Source of the DNA: Pandoraea sputorum
GTDB lineage: Bacteria; Pseudomonadota; Gammaproteobacteria; Burkholderiales; Burkholderiaceae
Reading direction: 5' to 3'
Assembly (NCBI RefSeq): GCF_000814845.2
Contig: NZ_CP010431.2
Coordinates: 2,914,001-2,978,000 of the forward strand
Length of the DNA: 64,000 nt
Part shown: positions 45,880 through 55,177 of the stretch, in pieces
Numbering within the stretch: the first letter of the stretch is position 1
Layout of the letters: every line of letters begins with the position of its first letter
Program-made: the position numbers and the translations under genes
The notes under the pieces: generated by a model
What the model was told of the DNA's origin: nothing
Databases searched by the model: none
The model's input: only the letters and a program-made list of their open reading frames with translations

Positions 45880-46761
45880 CTACTTGCCCGCACGCGCTTC
45901 AGCCAGCGCGATGGTGAGATGGGCAACCTTTTTCTTGAGCGCATCGCGCTCGGCCGTCATCGCCTTGAGTTCCTTCGACAGCCGCGTCAACTCGTCGGTC
46001 GGATCGACACTCGTGTCCCACGGCGGCGTACCGTCATCTTCTTCGACGATCTCTTCCTCTTTCTTCTTGCGCGGCTTGACCGGACGCGCCTCGCGCACGG
46101 AGCGCGCCAGCTCACGTAACTCCTGCTTGCCCGCCACCACCGCTGCGACCTGCGCCGCCTGCGGCAAGGTCGACACCGCCGCCGCCGCATTGATCGACAC
46201 TTCACCACGCTTGACCGCGTCCACCAACTCCGGTGCCGCCGCATTGTGGATCTGCTCGATCTGCCCCAGCGTATTGCTCGACAGGCGGGCCGCGCGTGCC
46301 AGCGCTGCACGCGTGAGCGCCATGGTGTGCGCCGGGATCGACGACTTCGCTCCGGCCGCTTCCGATGCCGATGCCGATGCATCACCCGCCGCAGGTGCCG
46401 TCGGCTCAGCCCCCGCCACCGGTGCATCCGGGGTATCTCGTCCCTCAAGAATGGTCTTCTTGCGCAGCGCCAGCACACCGCGCTGGTAATCGGATACGCT
46501 GCGACGCCCCAGATGGTTGTCGATCATCCACAGATGCACGTCGTCCATCGACTGGAACGTCGAATTCTGGACGGTTCTGAATTCGATGTCGTGCTTGCGG
46601 CAGATTTCGTAGCGATTGTGGCCGTCGACCAGCACGTCGCCCCACAGGACAAGCGCGTCGCGGCAACCTTCGGCAAGCAGACTCTGTTCGAGGGCAGCGT
46701 ATTCATCAGGCGTGAGCGGATCGATGTACGCCTTGAGTTCTTGGTTAATCTGGACTGTCAT
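45880..46761 (-). CDS. Orphan ParB-like protein
   Basis: A 293-residue protein. Residues 1-90 form a ParB/sulfiredoxin-like N-terminal domain: IDPLTPDEYAALEQSLLAEG and DVLVDGHNRYEICRKHDI give the ParB box motif. An Ala-rich linker (about 105-145), a helical region (about 150-215), a Lys/Glu-rich patch (KKKEEE) and a C-terminal coiled coil follow. No parA neighbour or obvious parS site was seen, so chromosome partition is unlikely; relatives occur on phages and plasmids. DNA or nucleotide (CTP) binding is possible by family. Frame opens at 46800, but the ATG at 46761 starts the family-like sequence. Confidence 0.7.
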   Translation of the reverse strand: MTVQINQELKAYIDPLTPDEYAALEQSLLAEGCRDALVLWGDVLVDGHNRYEICRKHDIEFRTVQNSTFQSMDDVHLWMIDNHLGRRSVSDYQRGVLALRKKTILEGRDTPDAPVAGAEPTAPAAGDASASASEAAGAKSSIPAHTMALTRAALARAARLSSNTLGQIEQIHNAAAPELVDAVKRGEVSINAAAAVSTLPQAAQVAAVVAGKQELRELARSVREARPVKPRKKKEEEIVEEDDGTPPWDTSVDPTDELTRLSKELKAMTAERDALKKKVAHLTIALAEARAGK

Positions 46762-46864
46762 GAATGTGTGTGACGATGCCGCTGCCCGAGGCAACGGCAT
46801 GGAAAATCCGGGCAGGCGACATTATCGCCTGTCCGGCCAGGATTGACGAAATCGCCAGACGCGC

Positions 46865-47494
46865 TCAGGACAGCACGCCGTGGTCCGTCAGAAATGCCTG
46901 AATCCGCGCCAGACGCGCCACCGGATCGGCAATGCCCAGCAGCGTCTCCTTCTCATGCGCGGGCAACGGCAGCAGTTCGGCCCATCGGTCAGCCACCCAG
47001 CCGCATTCATCCAGACGGTACGGCGGCGCCAGCGGCAGCTTGGCCGCGCGGGCGGGATCGCGCTGCAACCCGGCGATCAGCTTGCCCAGTGTGTCCGCGC
47101 TGACTTGCAGCGTGTCGGGAATGGCGACGCTGTCGTCGGCAGGCAACATTTCCGCCTCGCCCGTCCACAACCCATACTTGCCCAGCTCGACAGACGACAG
47201 CCGGAACTTGGTCGTGCCCCGACACACCAGTTCGAGCAACGCTGGCATGGGTGCGCGCCAGTCGTCGATGCGCGCCATGGTGCCGATCATCGCGGGCTCC
47301 TCGACGCTGTCCGGCAGCCTGACCTCGCTGCCTTGTCGCAGCACCACGACACCGAATTCGGTGCCGTCCGCCAGACATCGCTTAATCATGTCGAGATAGC
47401 GCACCTCGAAGATGCGCAAATGCAACACCCCGGAAGGGAACAAGGCGTTGCCGAGCGGGAAGAGCGGGATCTGTGCCATGCCATATGATGACAT
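46865..47494 (-). CDS. Stand-alone LON substrate-binding-domain protein
   Basis: A 209-residue protein matching the N-terminal domain of Lon protease: IPLFPLGNALFPSGVLHLRIFEVRY split at about 8-32, and GTTKFRLSSVE near 98. It has no AAA or protease domain. Such proteins are widespread in proteobacteria; the function is not known, though substrate binding is assumed. GAGGAC eight bases before the ATG at 47494 fixes the start within an open frame that continues to 48067 across the LysR gene. Confidence 0.88.
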   Translation of the reverse strand: MSSYGMAQIPLFPLGNALFPSGVLHLRIFEVRYLDMIKRCLADGTEFGVVVLRQGSEVRLPDSVEEPAMIGTMARIDDWRAPMPALLELVCRGTTKFRLSSVELGKYGLWTGEAEMLPADDSVAIPDTLQVSADTLGKLIAGLQRDPARAAKLPLAPPYRLDECGWVADRWAELLPLPAHEKETLLGIADPVARLARIQAFLTDHGVLS

Positions 47495-47580
47495 GAAGTT
47501 GTCCTCTGTAAGTGTCATGTGACGCGTCGCCCCGACGCCCCGGAACACCCCGCAACGCCCTGATCTAGCTCCGCCAAGAC

Positions 47581-48555
47581 TTACCGTGCCCCGCACGGCA
47601 CGATGCCCGCTTCGGCCCCATGGCGCACCAGACAAACATCCGGCAGCGTCGCCGCCTCCTGTGCGAAACGCTCGATCAGGAAGTCGAGCAAGGCACGCAC
47701 GCGCGGCACCATGTAACGCGTGCGGTGTCGCACCGCATAGACACCGGCCTCCTGCGCAACGAATGTCGGCAGCAATATCTTCAGCCGCCCGGCGCGGACG
47801 TCGTCGGCGGCGTCCCACAACGTCTTGCGCACGATTCCCCGGCCATCGAGCGCCCACCGACGCGCGATCGTGCCATCGTTCGTCTCCCACGCCTGCGCCA
47901 TCGGCACCGAGAACCGCCACGTCGCTTCGTCCTTTTTGAAATGAAATTCGTTGAGCGGCCCCGAGGACGTAACCAGCACGATGAACTGATGCGCCCCCAG
48001 CGCGTCCGGGGTTTCCGGCTCGCCGTAGCGCGCCAGATAGTCGGGCGACGCACACAACACACGGCACATCGGCGCGAGACGCCGCGCCACCAGCGTGCCG
48101 TCCTCCGGCTCACTGAAGCGAATGGCGATATCCACATCGTCCTGTACGAGATTGGAGATCGAGTCGGTCAGTGCCAGCGATAGCCGAATGTCCGGGTAAC
48201 GCTCGACGAATGCGTCTAGCCACGGCGAGAGCTTATGGGTGCCGAAATCGGTCGATGCCGACAGCCGGATCTTCCCTCGAATCGCATCGCACCCCGCCTG
48301 AAGCGCCGCCTCGCCATCGTCGATGGCCTGCAAGGCGACGAGGCAGTGCGACAAGTAGACGCGCCCCTCCTCCGTGAGCCGAAGCTGACGCGTCGTACGC
48401 ACGAAAAGACGGGTCTGCAACGACGCCTCCAGCTTCGCCAGCCGCGCACTCGCCGCCGCAGGCGACAGCCCCAGCTTGCGCCCGGCCGCCGAGAGGCTGC
48501 CCAGTGTCGCAGCCGTGGTGAAGAGGCGCATGTCGCCCAGTTTGTCCGTCGCCAT
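47581..48555 (-). CDS. LysR-type regulator divergent from an MFS exporter
   Basis: A 324-residue LysR protein: HTH at about 8-68 (FTTAATLGSLSAAGRKLGLS, then AASARLAKLEASL), effector domain beginning near KIRLSASTDFGTHKL. It resembles the DmlR/AaeR-like subgroup. It is divergent from the MFS gene with a short gap, the usual layout for a regulator and its transporter target. Effector unknown. Confidence 0.88.
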   Translation of the reverse strand: MATDKLGDMRLFTTAATLGSLSAAGRKLGLSPAAASARLAKLEASLQTRLFVRTTRQLRLTEEGRVYLSHCLVALQAIDDGEAALQAGCDAIRGKIRLSASTDFGTHKLSPWLDAFVERYPDIRLSLALTDSISNLVQDDVDIAIRFSEPEDGTLVARRLAPMCRVLCASPDYLARYGEPETPDALGAHQFIVLVTSSGPLNEFHFKKDEATWRFSVPMAQAWETNDGTIARRWALDGRGIVRKTLWDAADDVRAGRLKILLPTFVAQEAGVYAVRHRTRYMVPRVRALLDFLIERFAQEAATLPDVCLVRHGAEAGIVPCGAR

Positions 48556-48668
48556 TTTCTATCTGCTTTTGAGAGTTATTCAAATTGGCGACAGATTATC
48601 AAATGCAACGAGCATCGGCAGACTACCTCACATCGTCCCGTCGGGACATTCACGCTCAACGTCCGACC

Positions 48669-49901
48669 ATGCCCGCTTCCTCGCCAGCCGTCCCACCGTC
48701 ATCCCCCTCGACCGCTCACAAGCATCAGAGCGACGCCACCGTATGGGCTTCGCTCACCGCGCTGATGCTCGCGACATTTGTCGCCGCAGCGAACGAAACC
48801 GTCCCCGCCGGATTGCTGCCGCAACTGGCAGACAGCTTTCACATCTCCGAATCGTGGGCCGGTCAGATGGTGACGCTGTGTGCGTTGGGCGCAGGCCTCG
48901 GTGCCGTGCCGCTCACCGTGTTGATGCGCAGCCTGTCGCGTCGCACAGTCCTCGTTGTCGCCCTGCTCGGCTTCGCTGTGTGCAACGCCGTCACGGCGTT
49001 CTCGTCGGACTTTGTGCTGACGCTCGCCGCACGCTTCGTCGTCGGACTCGCCACGGGGCTCGCGTGGAGTGAAATCGCCACGTTCGCACGACGGCTCGTG
49101 AGTCCGTCACGACAAGGTCGCGCCCTCGCGTTCGCCATGCTCGGCGTGCCGCTGGCGCTCGCGCTCGGGGTTCCCGCCGCCACGACCCTCGGCCACCTGA
49201 TCGGCTGGCGCTGGGTCTTCGGCGGCTTGTCGGCGTGCGCACTGATCCTCGTCGGATGGATGCTGCTGATCGTGCCGGAGGTGACTAATGGAAACGCGAC
49301 CAGCGCCCCCGCAGCCCGCGCCCGTGCGACGGATGTGTTGCGTTTGCCGGGCGTGCGTCCGGTGCTTGCGGTGGTCATGCTGTGGGTCGTTGCGCATTAC
49401 ACGCTCTACACGTATATCGCGCCGTTTCTTGCGTCGTCCGGCATGAGCGAACGGCTCGCGACGATGCTCTCGACCTTCGGTATCTTCACGCTCGTCGGGC
49501 TCTGGGGCGTTGGCCTGTGGGTGGACCGGTGGCTGCGCCGACTCGTGCTGACGGCACTGGCAACGTTTGTCGTCGTCATCGTCGCCTTTGGCTGCTGGCC
49601 GACGTCATGGCCGGTGCTGATGGCGGGCGCGGTGCTCTGGGGACTGAGCTTCAGCGGTGCGCCGACGATCTTGCAGACCGCGTTAGGCAACGCTGCAGGC
49701 GAGCACGAGAACGTGGCGCAGTCGATGCTCGTGACTGTCTTCAATCTTTCGTTTGCCGCGAGCGGCGTGCTTGGCGGCACCGTGCTGTCGACGTGGGGTG
49801 CCGCAGCACTGCCGCATGTGCTCGTGATGCTTGCCCTCGCTGCGTGGGTCGTCGCGTTCGTCGCACGACGCCACGGATTTGCGACGCGCACGCCGCATTA
49901 G
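48669..49901 (+). CDS. MFS transporter, DHA1 (AraJ-like) family
   Basis: A 410-residue, 12-helix major facilitator. The first helix contains ATFVAAANETVPAGLLPQLA, and a DHA1-type loop LMRSLSRRTVLVVALLGF (about 85-102) follows. The family exports drugs, sugars or arabinose-like compounds; the substrate is unknown. Starts at TTG 48585 and ATG 48603 are possible but add a polar tail and squeeze the divergent promoter region; ATG 48669 gives a normal N-terminus, although no start has a strong ribosome site. Confidence 0.82.
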   Translation: MPASSPAVPPSSPSTAHKHQSDATVWASLTALMLATFVAAANETVPAGLLPQLADSFHISESWAGQMVTLCALGAGLGAVPLTVLMRSLSRRTVLVVALLGFAVCNAVTAFSSDFVLTLAARFVVGLATGLAWSEIATFARRLVSPSRQGRALAFAMLGVPLALALGVPAATTLGHLIGWRWVFGGLSACALILVGWMLLIVPEVTNGNATSAPAARARATDVLRLPGVRPVLAVVMLWVVAHYTLYTYIAPFLASSGMSERLATMLSTFGIFTLVGLWGVGLWVDRWLRRLVLTALATFVVVIVAFGCWPTSWPVLMAGAVLWGLSFSGAPTILQTALGNAAGEHENVAQSMLVTVFNLSFAASGVLGGTVLSTWGAAALPHVLVMLALAAWVVAFVARRHGFATRTPH

Positions 49902-49928
49902 ATCGCAAACACGCAGCAGGCGCCCTCC

Positions 49929-50333
49929 TCAGCCTGCGGATGCCGTCAAACGCCGTGCGAGGGCCATCGCCTCGTCGCGCGTGGCGACGGCTTCGTGCGG
50001 GATACCGAAGGCCTTCACCGCTGTCTCTCCCATCGCGCGGACGGCCGCACGTCGCGTTTCATTCGGCTCGATACTCACCAGCGCTTTGCAGACCTCAGCC
50101 AGCGCCGCCTTGTGTTGCTTGAGCCAGATGGCGCGTTGCTTGCGGTCTTCGTGGGTCTCGTCGCGTGTGAGTTGGTCATAGACGACCACGAACGGCTCGC
50201 CGTGCTTCAGTAATGCCGTCATCTCAGCCTCCCAGTCACGTGCGTAGCCCGGCTCGGCCGCCTCCTGATTGAAAAGGACGAACGGCAGTTCGCGGACGTC
50301 GTGGATCGAAAAGAGATGGGGATCGAGTGTCAT
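49929..50333 (-). CDS. Hypothetical protein at the end of the FUSC efflux operon
   Basis: A 134-residue soluble protein I do not recognise. It alternates predicted strands and helices: PFVLFNQ and PFVVVYDQ look like buried strands, followed by a basic helix (RKQRAIWLKQHKAALAE) and further helices. The pattern resembles a STAS-like fold, but this is a guess. It follows the outer-membrane factor gene by 24 bases on the same strand, so it is probably co-transcribed with the efflux genes. It converges with the MFS gene. Confidence 0.7.
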   Translation of the reverse strand: MTLDPHLFSIHDVRELPFVLFNQEAAEPGYARDWEAEMTALLKHGEPFVVVYDQLTRDETHEDRKQRAIWLKQHKAALAEVCKALVSIEPNETRRAAVRAMGETAVKAFGIPHEAVATRDEAMALARRLTASAG

Positions 50334-50357
50334 GAGGTTCGCTCCTAAGCGATGAGA

Positions 50358-51893
50358 TCAAAGGGAAGCACGGGAAGCAGGTTGAACGGGGACGGTGTCC
50401 GGCGCCCACCCCGCGCCCAGTGCCTTGTAAAGCGCGATGGCGTTAAGCACCTCACCGCCCTGACTGATGGCAAGGGCGTCACGTGCACGATTCGCGGCAC
50501 GTTGCGCCACGAGCACGGGGAGATAGGCACTCAATCCGCGTTGGTACAGACGCGTCGTGCGGACCAGCGCCTGCTGACTGTCGTCGACCGCCGAATGCAG
50601 CGCGACTTGTCGCGCACGCTCCCCATGCAGGCCCGTGAGCGCGTCTTCCACGTCGCGCAGTGCGAGCCGGACATCCCGCTCATACGCAAGCCGCGCTGCG
50701 TCAGTGGCCGCCTGCGCCACGGTGACACTGGCGCGCGCCCTTCCGCCGTCGTAGAGCGTCTGGCTGCCGATCAAGGCGGCGGACCACGCGACGCTCGCGC
50801 TGGAAAACAAGTCGTGGAGCAGACTCGCCGTCGTGCCGAGACTCAACGGGATGCTGAAGTGCGGGAAGCGCTCGGCCTCCGCCACACCGATCTGTGCCGT
50901 AGCGGCAGCAAGCCGACGCTCGGCCGCGCGAACGTCCGGGCGCTGACGAATGACGTCGGACGGTAACGACATCGGTAGCGCTGGCATGACCGGCAATACG
51001 GCAGACGGCGCGGCCAGCGTATCGCGCCATTGCGCAGGAAATCCACCTGCCAGTACGCCGATCGCGTGACTTAACTGTTCGATGTCGGCCTGCAATCGCG
51101 GCGGCTCCGCCTGCGCGAGTTCGCGCTCTGCGCGGGCCTGCGCCACTTCGGCGGAGGTTCCAAGACCTTGCGCGAAGGCGCGTTGCGCCAGACGTTCCCC
51201 TTCGAACAGCGTACGGATGTTCTCCTGCGCGATGGACAACCTCGCTTGCGTAGTCCGCAACATGGCGTAGTCGGCCGCCAGTTCGGCCAGCAGGCTCACA
51301 CGCACAGCCGCTCGGTCGAACGCCACCGCTTCGACGTACGGGTCGGCCGATTCCACCGCCCTTCGCGTACCGCCGAAGACGTCGAGTTCCCAACTCGCGT
51401 CGAATCCCAATTGCCATGTGCGCGACTGCCCGATGCCCGGCGGCCAGTCCAGACGCTTGCTGGAGCGCAACGCCTGCGCCGTCCCGCCAGCCGAGATCGT
51501 CGGCCCCAGCCCGGAAGCGATCTGGATCCGCTGCGCGCGCGCCTGCACGAGATGCGCCTGAGCAATACCGAGATCGCGGTTGTTTTGCAGCGCTGTGTCG
51601 ACGAGCTGGTCGAGCAGCGGATCGCCGAACGACCGCCACCACTCGCGCAGCCGCGAGGTATCGGACGTGCCCAACGTATCGAACGCATCTCGCGCCTCAT
51701 GCCACTGGGCAGGCACGTCGGTCTGGGGCGTGTGGTAGTCAGGGCCTAGCGTCGTGCAGGCGGTGGTTGCGAGCAGCAGGCTTATCCCGCCCAACGAAAC
51801 CGCTCGACGAAGCGCATGACTCGGCACCTCGTAAGAACCGTTTGACGCAGGCAAAGCCGCCAATGCACCCGGCCATTTCAATGCGAGTTTCAT
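50358..51893 (-). CDS. Outer-membrane efflux factor, NodT family lipoprotein
   Basis: A 511-residue TolC-like protein with two repeated outer-membrane-efflux domains (about 110-300 and 310-490); LGPDYHTPQTDVPAQW after the lipobox and ELDVFGGTRRAVESA (about 160-174) are NodT-family signatures. The lipobox is LATTAC with Cys46, giving an unusually long 45-residue leader; a GTG at 51827 would give a 23-residue leader and may be the true start. It forms the outer-membrane duct for the HlyD/FUSC pump and starts four bases after the HlyD stop. Confidence 0.88.
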   Translation of the reverse strand: MKLALKWPGALAALPASNGSYEVPSHALRRAVSLGGISLLLATTACTTLGPDYHTPQTDVPAQWHEARDAFDTLGTSDTSRLREWWRSFGDPLLDQLVDTALQNNRDLGIAQAHLVQARAQRIQIASGLGPTISAGGTAQALRSSKRLDWPPGIGQSRTWQLGFDASWELDVFGGTRRAVESADPYVEAVAFDRAAVRVSLLAELAADYAMLRTTQARLSIAQENIRTLFEGERLAQRAFAQGLGTSAEVAQARAERELAQAEPPRLQADIEQLSHAIGVLAGGFPAQWRDTLAAPSAVLPVMPALPMSLPSDVIRQRPDVRAAERRLAAATAQIGVAEAERFPHFSIPLSLGTTASLLHDLFSSASVAWSAALIGSQTLYDGGRARASVTVAQAATDAARLAYERDVRLALRDVEDALTGLHGERARQVALHSAVDDSQQALVRTTRLYQRGLSAYLPVLVAQRAANRARDALAISQGGEVLNAIALYKALGAGWAPDTVPVQPASRASL

Positions 51894-51897
51894 GACG

Positions 51898-52827
51898 TCA
51901 CATCCATCGCATCAGCAGGCTGGCGAGATGCCCCTTCGGCATGCCTGTGGCCTCGGATCGGCCGACGTCTACGCTGCACGTCATGCCCGCTGCCAGCACC
52001 ACCCCGGCAGGCACCCGGTCGATGGCGATGCGCACCGGGATGCGTTGCGCCAGACGCACCCAACTGAAGCTCGCTTCGACGCTTGGCAGACCCTGTGCGT
52101 CGGCATGCTCGTTGGCATCGGTGATGCCACGGCCAATGCCCGCGACATGGCCGTCGAGCATCTCGTCGAACCCCATCAACCGGATACGTGCTGGCGCACC
52201 GGTGCGGATACCATGAAGCTTGGTCTCCTCGAAGTAGCCCGTCACCCAGAAGCTGTGCGCATCGATCAGCGCGACGTTACCTCGTCCTGCAACGGCGTAG
52301 TCTCCCGGACGCAGCCGCAAATGGGTGATGTACCCATCTGCGGGGGCCCGCAATTCGGTGCGCGTCAGATCGAGCCGGGCTACGTCGAGTGCGACCTGCG
52401 CGCGACGTTGCTCGGCCTGCGCGATGGCGACCGCGTGGTTCGCGCGCTGAATGTCCTCGCTGGGCACGAGATCGTCCATGCCGCGCCGACGCTTCGCGTC
52501 CTGCATCTTTTGCTGCATGACGGCCGTTGCCGCACTCAACTGCGCTTCGGCCTGTGCCACGGCATAACGGAAACGCTCGGGGTCGATGCGATACAGCAAC
52601 TCGCCGCGCTGAACGCGTTGGTTGTCGACCACGGCCACGTCGCGCACCGTCCCCGATACTTCGGGCGCAATATGCACCACCTCCGCGCTAACGCGAGCGT
52701 CACGCGTCCAGGGTGCGACGACATACACCCGCCAGAGCGCCGCGACCAGCGCCACCGCAAGAGCTACTGCCACCAACGTACCCGCAGCCCTCGCCGCGGG
52801 ACGCAACCACATCATTCGATCAGACAT
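51898..52827 (-). CDS. HlyD/AaeA-type periplasmic adaptor
   Basis: A 309-residue membrane-fusion protein. One N-terminal anchor helix (about 13-35), biotinyl-lipoyl half-motifs VSGTVRDVAVVDNQRVQRGELLYRID (two parts, 57-82) and LRAPADGYITHLRLRPGDYA (about 158-177), a short helical hairpin between them, and a C-terminal beta barrel. It closely follows the AaeA plan and links the FUSC membrane protein with the outer-membrane factor. Overlaps the DUF1656 gene by 8 bases. Confidence 0.9.
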   Translation of the reverse strand: MSDRMMWLRPAARAAGTLVAVALAVALVAALWRVYVVAPWTRDARVSAEVVHIAPEVSGTVRDVAVVDNQRVQRGELLYRIDPERFRYAVAQAEAQLSAATAVMQQKMQDAKRRRGMDDLVPSEDIQRANHAVAIAQAEQRRAQVALDVARLDLTRTELRAPADGYITHLRLRPGDYAVAGRGNVALIDAHSFWVTGYFEETKLHGIRTGAPARIRLMGFDEMLDGHVAGIGRGITDANEHADAQGLPSVEASFSWVRLAQRIPVRIAIDRVPAGVVLAAGMTCSVDVGRSEATGMPKGHLASLLMRWM

Positions 52828-53014
52828 AAATCACCAGCAGAGAGACCAGACAGAGAGAAATGGCGAACTCGAAGAGCGCCGGATGCCAGACGCGGCGCAT
52901 CACCCCCGCGCGCGTCATGACGAAACGAAGACCCAAGAACACCGGCAAGGCAATGCAGGCGTAGACGAAGAACGGCGGCAAATAAATGCCCGCCACGGCA
53001 ACTTCACTGAGCAT
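52820..53014 (-). CDS. DUF1656 small membrane protein (AaeX-like)
   Basis: A 64-residue protein with two membrane helices: EVAVAGIYLPPFFVYACIAL at the N-terminus and ALFEFAISLCLVSLLVIYV at the C-terminus. This is the DUF1656/AaeX type always found between FUSC and HlyD genes. The function is unknown; it may help assemble the pump. It overlaps FUSC by 11 bases and HlyD by 8, the tightest coupling in the operon. Confidence 0.9.
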   Translation of the reverse strand: MLSEVAVAGIYLPPFFVYACIALPVFLGLRFVMTRAGVMRRVWHPALFEFAISLCLVSLLVIYV

Positions 53015-55163
53015 GAGATTCGGGAGCCAGAGGTTGGGGTTGGCAGAAATAGTCGGCGTGCGCGTCGAGCGTCGCGGCGATGTCGACGAGCGCCGCCACG
53101 ACACGCTTGAGACGGCTAGCATCGACCAGCGATGCGGGTGATGTGGGTGATGTGGGTGACGTCGCCTCAATTCGCACCAGCCGTCGTGCCGCATTGCGTG
53201 CATGGCGCGCTGCGAACGCGGGTTTGGGGTGACGCGCCAGCAAGCGGCGTTGCATCCGGTCCAGTGCGACGGCAACGACTCGCCGTACCTCCGCGAACTG
53301 GGCATGACACCCCTCACCGGCCATCCAGGCGCGCACCCGCCACACCTCGCGCCCAAGATGGAGACTGACAAGTGCGTCGGCGATGTCTCGATGCATGGCG
53401 TCCGGCTGTGATTTTCGGAGCGCCCCCAACGATGCGATGCGGTGTTGCTGACGCCATTTCCATATCTCGGCCGCAGTCAGCAGGCTGCGGGACGACGCAG
53501 TCGGCGTGGATGGACGAAACGTACGCAAGGCTTCATCGCGAATTCGCATCCGCAGCCGTGCGATGTCCCACGGCAATACCCGAGGCAGCAGCAAGCGAAA
53601 CCCCATCCACGCAACGAGCGTCCCCAAGATCCAAGCGGCCGACCCGTTGAGAAACAGCGGCAGGTTGTAGTGCATGGGATTGTCGGCCGCTGTGAGCGTA
53701 TTGAAACCGACGAGGTACGCCAGCGCCGCCAGGCCATGCTGCGGCAGTGTCGTTGCGTAAATCCCGGGCAGCCAGAACACGGCCAGCACGACAAGCAGCA
53801 ACGGTAGTCCGTCGATGTGCGGCAGCACGCCGAAGGCGCACACGAACGCGGCAGGCACCGCAAACACCGATCCTTTGACGAACTGCCATGCCCCGGCAGC
53901 AGGGTTCGGTGCTGCGGCAAGCAACGCACAGTACGGCGCGACGATCAGCAGCATCATGTCGCCATGCGGCCAGCCCGTGACAATCCAGATGGCCCCTGCG
54001 GCGAACAACGTCAGGGCGGAGCGCAGACCGTTCTGCCACGCAGCGCGCGGATCCCTGTGGAAGCTGACGACCGCCGCCGCGCCCGCCGGTCGCGGACGAT
54101 GCAGCGATGCAAGCCCATCCAGCGCGGCGAGGTAATCGTCGACCTGTTCGATCTGTACGTCGATGGCAATGAACGTTGCCGACGATGTGGCGTCAGTCCA
54201 CGCGCGCGCATCGATAAGCCGCTGTCTTGCGTCTCGCATCACGCTCTCAGCGCGTTCCAGCCCCTGCGAACCGGTGCCGACGGCCTGTGCAGCTTCGCGC
54301 CACGCGGCGGTCAGCATTGACGACAATGTCTTCCCGAGCGGTGCGCGCGAGCCACTGGCCAGTGCTGCAAACAGCGACGCCATTGCGTGCCGTACGGCAT
54401 GCGCACGATGCGCGAGGTCCACCGACTCCGCCTTGCCGACGGCCAGCAGATCGTCCACGCCGTAGATCTCGGTCATCAACTGACGTTGGGCGTCGGCGGC
54501 AGCGGCGTGTGCTTTCTCCTCGTCCGCCACGCTGAGTGCGGCCAATACCTCCGCAGCCCGTGCGGTCATTCGCGTCAGCGCACCCTCCAGCTTCCCCCGC
54601 ATGCTGCGGGCACTGAACAGCGCAGACACCACCGACAGACACACCACCCCCACCATCACGGTCGAGGCACGTCCGATGACGTGGTCGAACGTGAGCTGCG
54701 GGTGTTGCAGTGCGCCGAACGTGGCCAGCCCGACGGTGTACCCCGCGACTACTAGGCCCGACGCCCGGAAGTGCCTCAGCATCGTCATACCGGCAACGCA
54801 CAGACCCAACCATACGGAGAATCCGAGGAGAAAGAGCCACGGCATCTGTCCGAAAGCGGACATCAGCATGAACGACGCGACCATGCCCGCGAGCGTGCCG
54901 AGAACACGCCACGCGCCCTTGCCGATCACAGCCCCCTGCACCGGGTTGATGACGAGCAGTACGGTCGTCGCGGCCGAGAACGGCATCTCCAGTTCGAGGA
55001 GATACGCAACGCACAGCGCAAGCCATGCGGCGACGATGGACCGGAAGACATAGGTGGCGCGCGGTGACGTGAAGTCCGTACGCGAGACGATGGCGGTCAG
55101 CCAGCCCAGCCGCGATGCTTTAGACGCGCCGGACCCGGTGACCGAAACAGGTGTCGATGACAC
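53004..55163 (-). CDS. FUSC/AaeB-family efflux membrane protein
   Basis: A 719-residue protein: an N-terminal bundle of six helices (about 35-180), a cytoplasmic helical region (about 185-390), a second bundle of helices (about 395-545) and a C-terminal cytoplasmic part. This is the AaeB/fusaric-acid-resistance architecture for export of aromatic carboxylic acids. The C-terminal region contains a TSPTSPTSP repeat encoded by a 9-bp DNA repeat at 53131-53157. First gene of the five-gene operon; a strong dyad lies just upstream. The actual exported compound is unknown. Confidence 0.9.
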   Translation of the reverse strand: MSSTPVSVTGSGASKASRLGWLTAIVSRTDFTSPRATYVFRSIVAAWLALCVAYLLELEMPFSAATTVLLVINPVQGAVIGKGAWRVLGTLAGMVASFMLMSAFGQMPWLFLLGFSVWLGLCVAGMTMLRHFRASGLVVAGYTVGLATFGALQHPQLTFDHVIGRASTVMVGVVCLSVVSALFSARSMRGKLEGALTRMTARAAEVLAALSVADEEKAHAAAADAQRQLMTEIYGVDDLLAVGKAESVDLAHRAHAVRHAMASLFAALASGSRAPLGKTLSSMLTAAWREAAQAVGTGSQGLERAESVMRDARQRLIDARAWTDATSSATFIAIDVQIEQVDDYLAALDGLASLHRPRPAGAAAVVSFHRDPRAAWQNGLRSALTLFAAGAIWIVTGWPHGDMMLLIVAPYCALLAAAPNPAAGAWQFVKGSVFAVPAAFVCAFGVLPHIDGLPLLLVVLAVFWLPGIYATTLPQHGLAALAYLVGFNTLTAADNPMHYNLPLFLNGSAAWILGTLVAWMGFRLLLPRVLPWDIARLRMRIRDEALRTFRPSTPTASSRSLLTAAEIWKWRQQHRIASLGALRKSQPDAMHRDIADALVSLHLGREVWRVRAWMAGEGCHAQFAEVRRVVAVALDRMQRRLLARHPKPAFAARHARNAARRLVRIEATSPTSPTSPASLVDASRLKRVVAALVDIAATLDAHADYFCQPQPLAPESHAQ

Positions 55164-55177
55164 GATGACCCTTGAAC

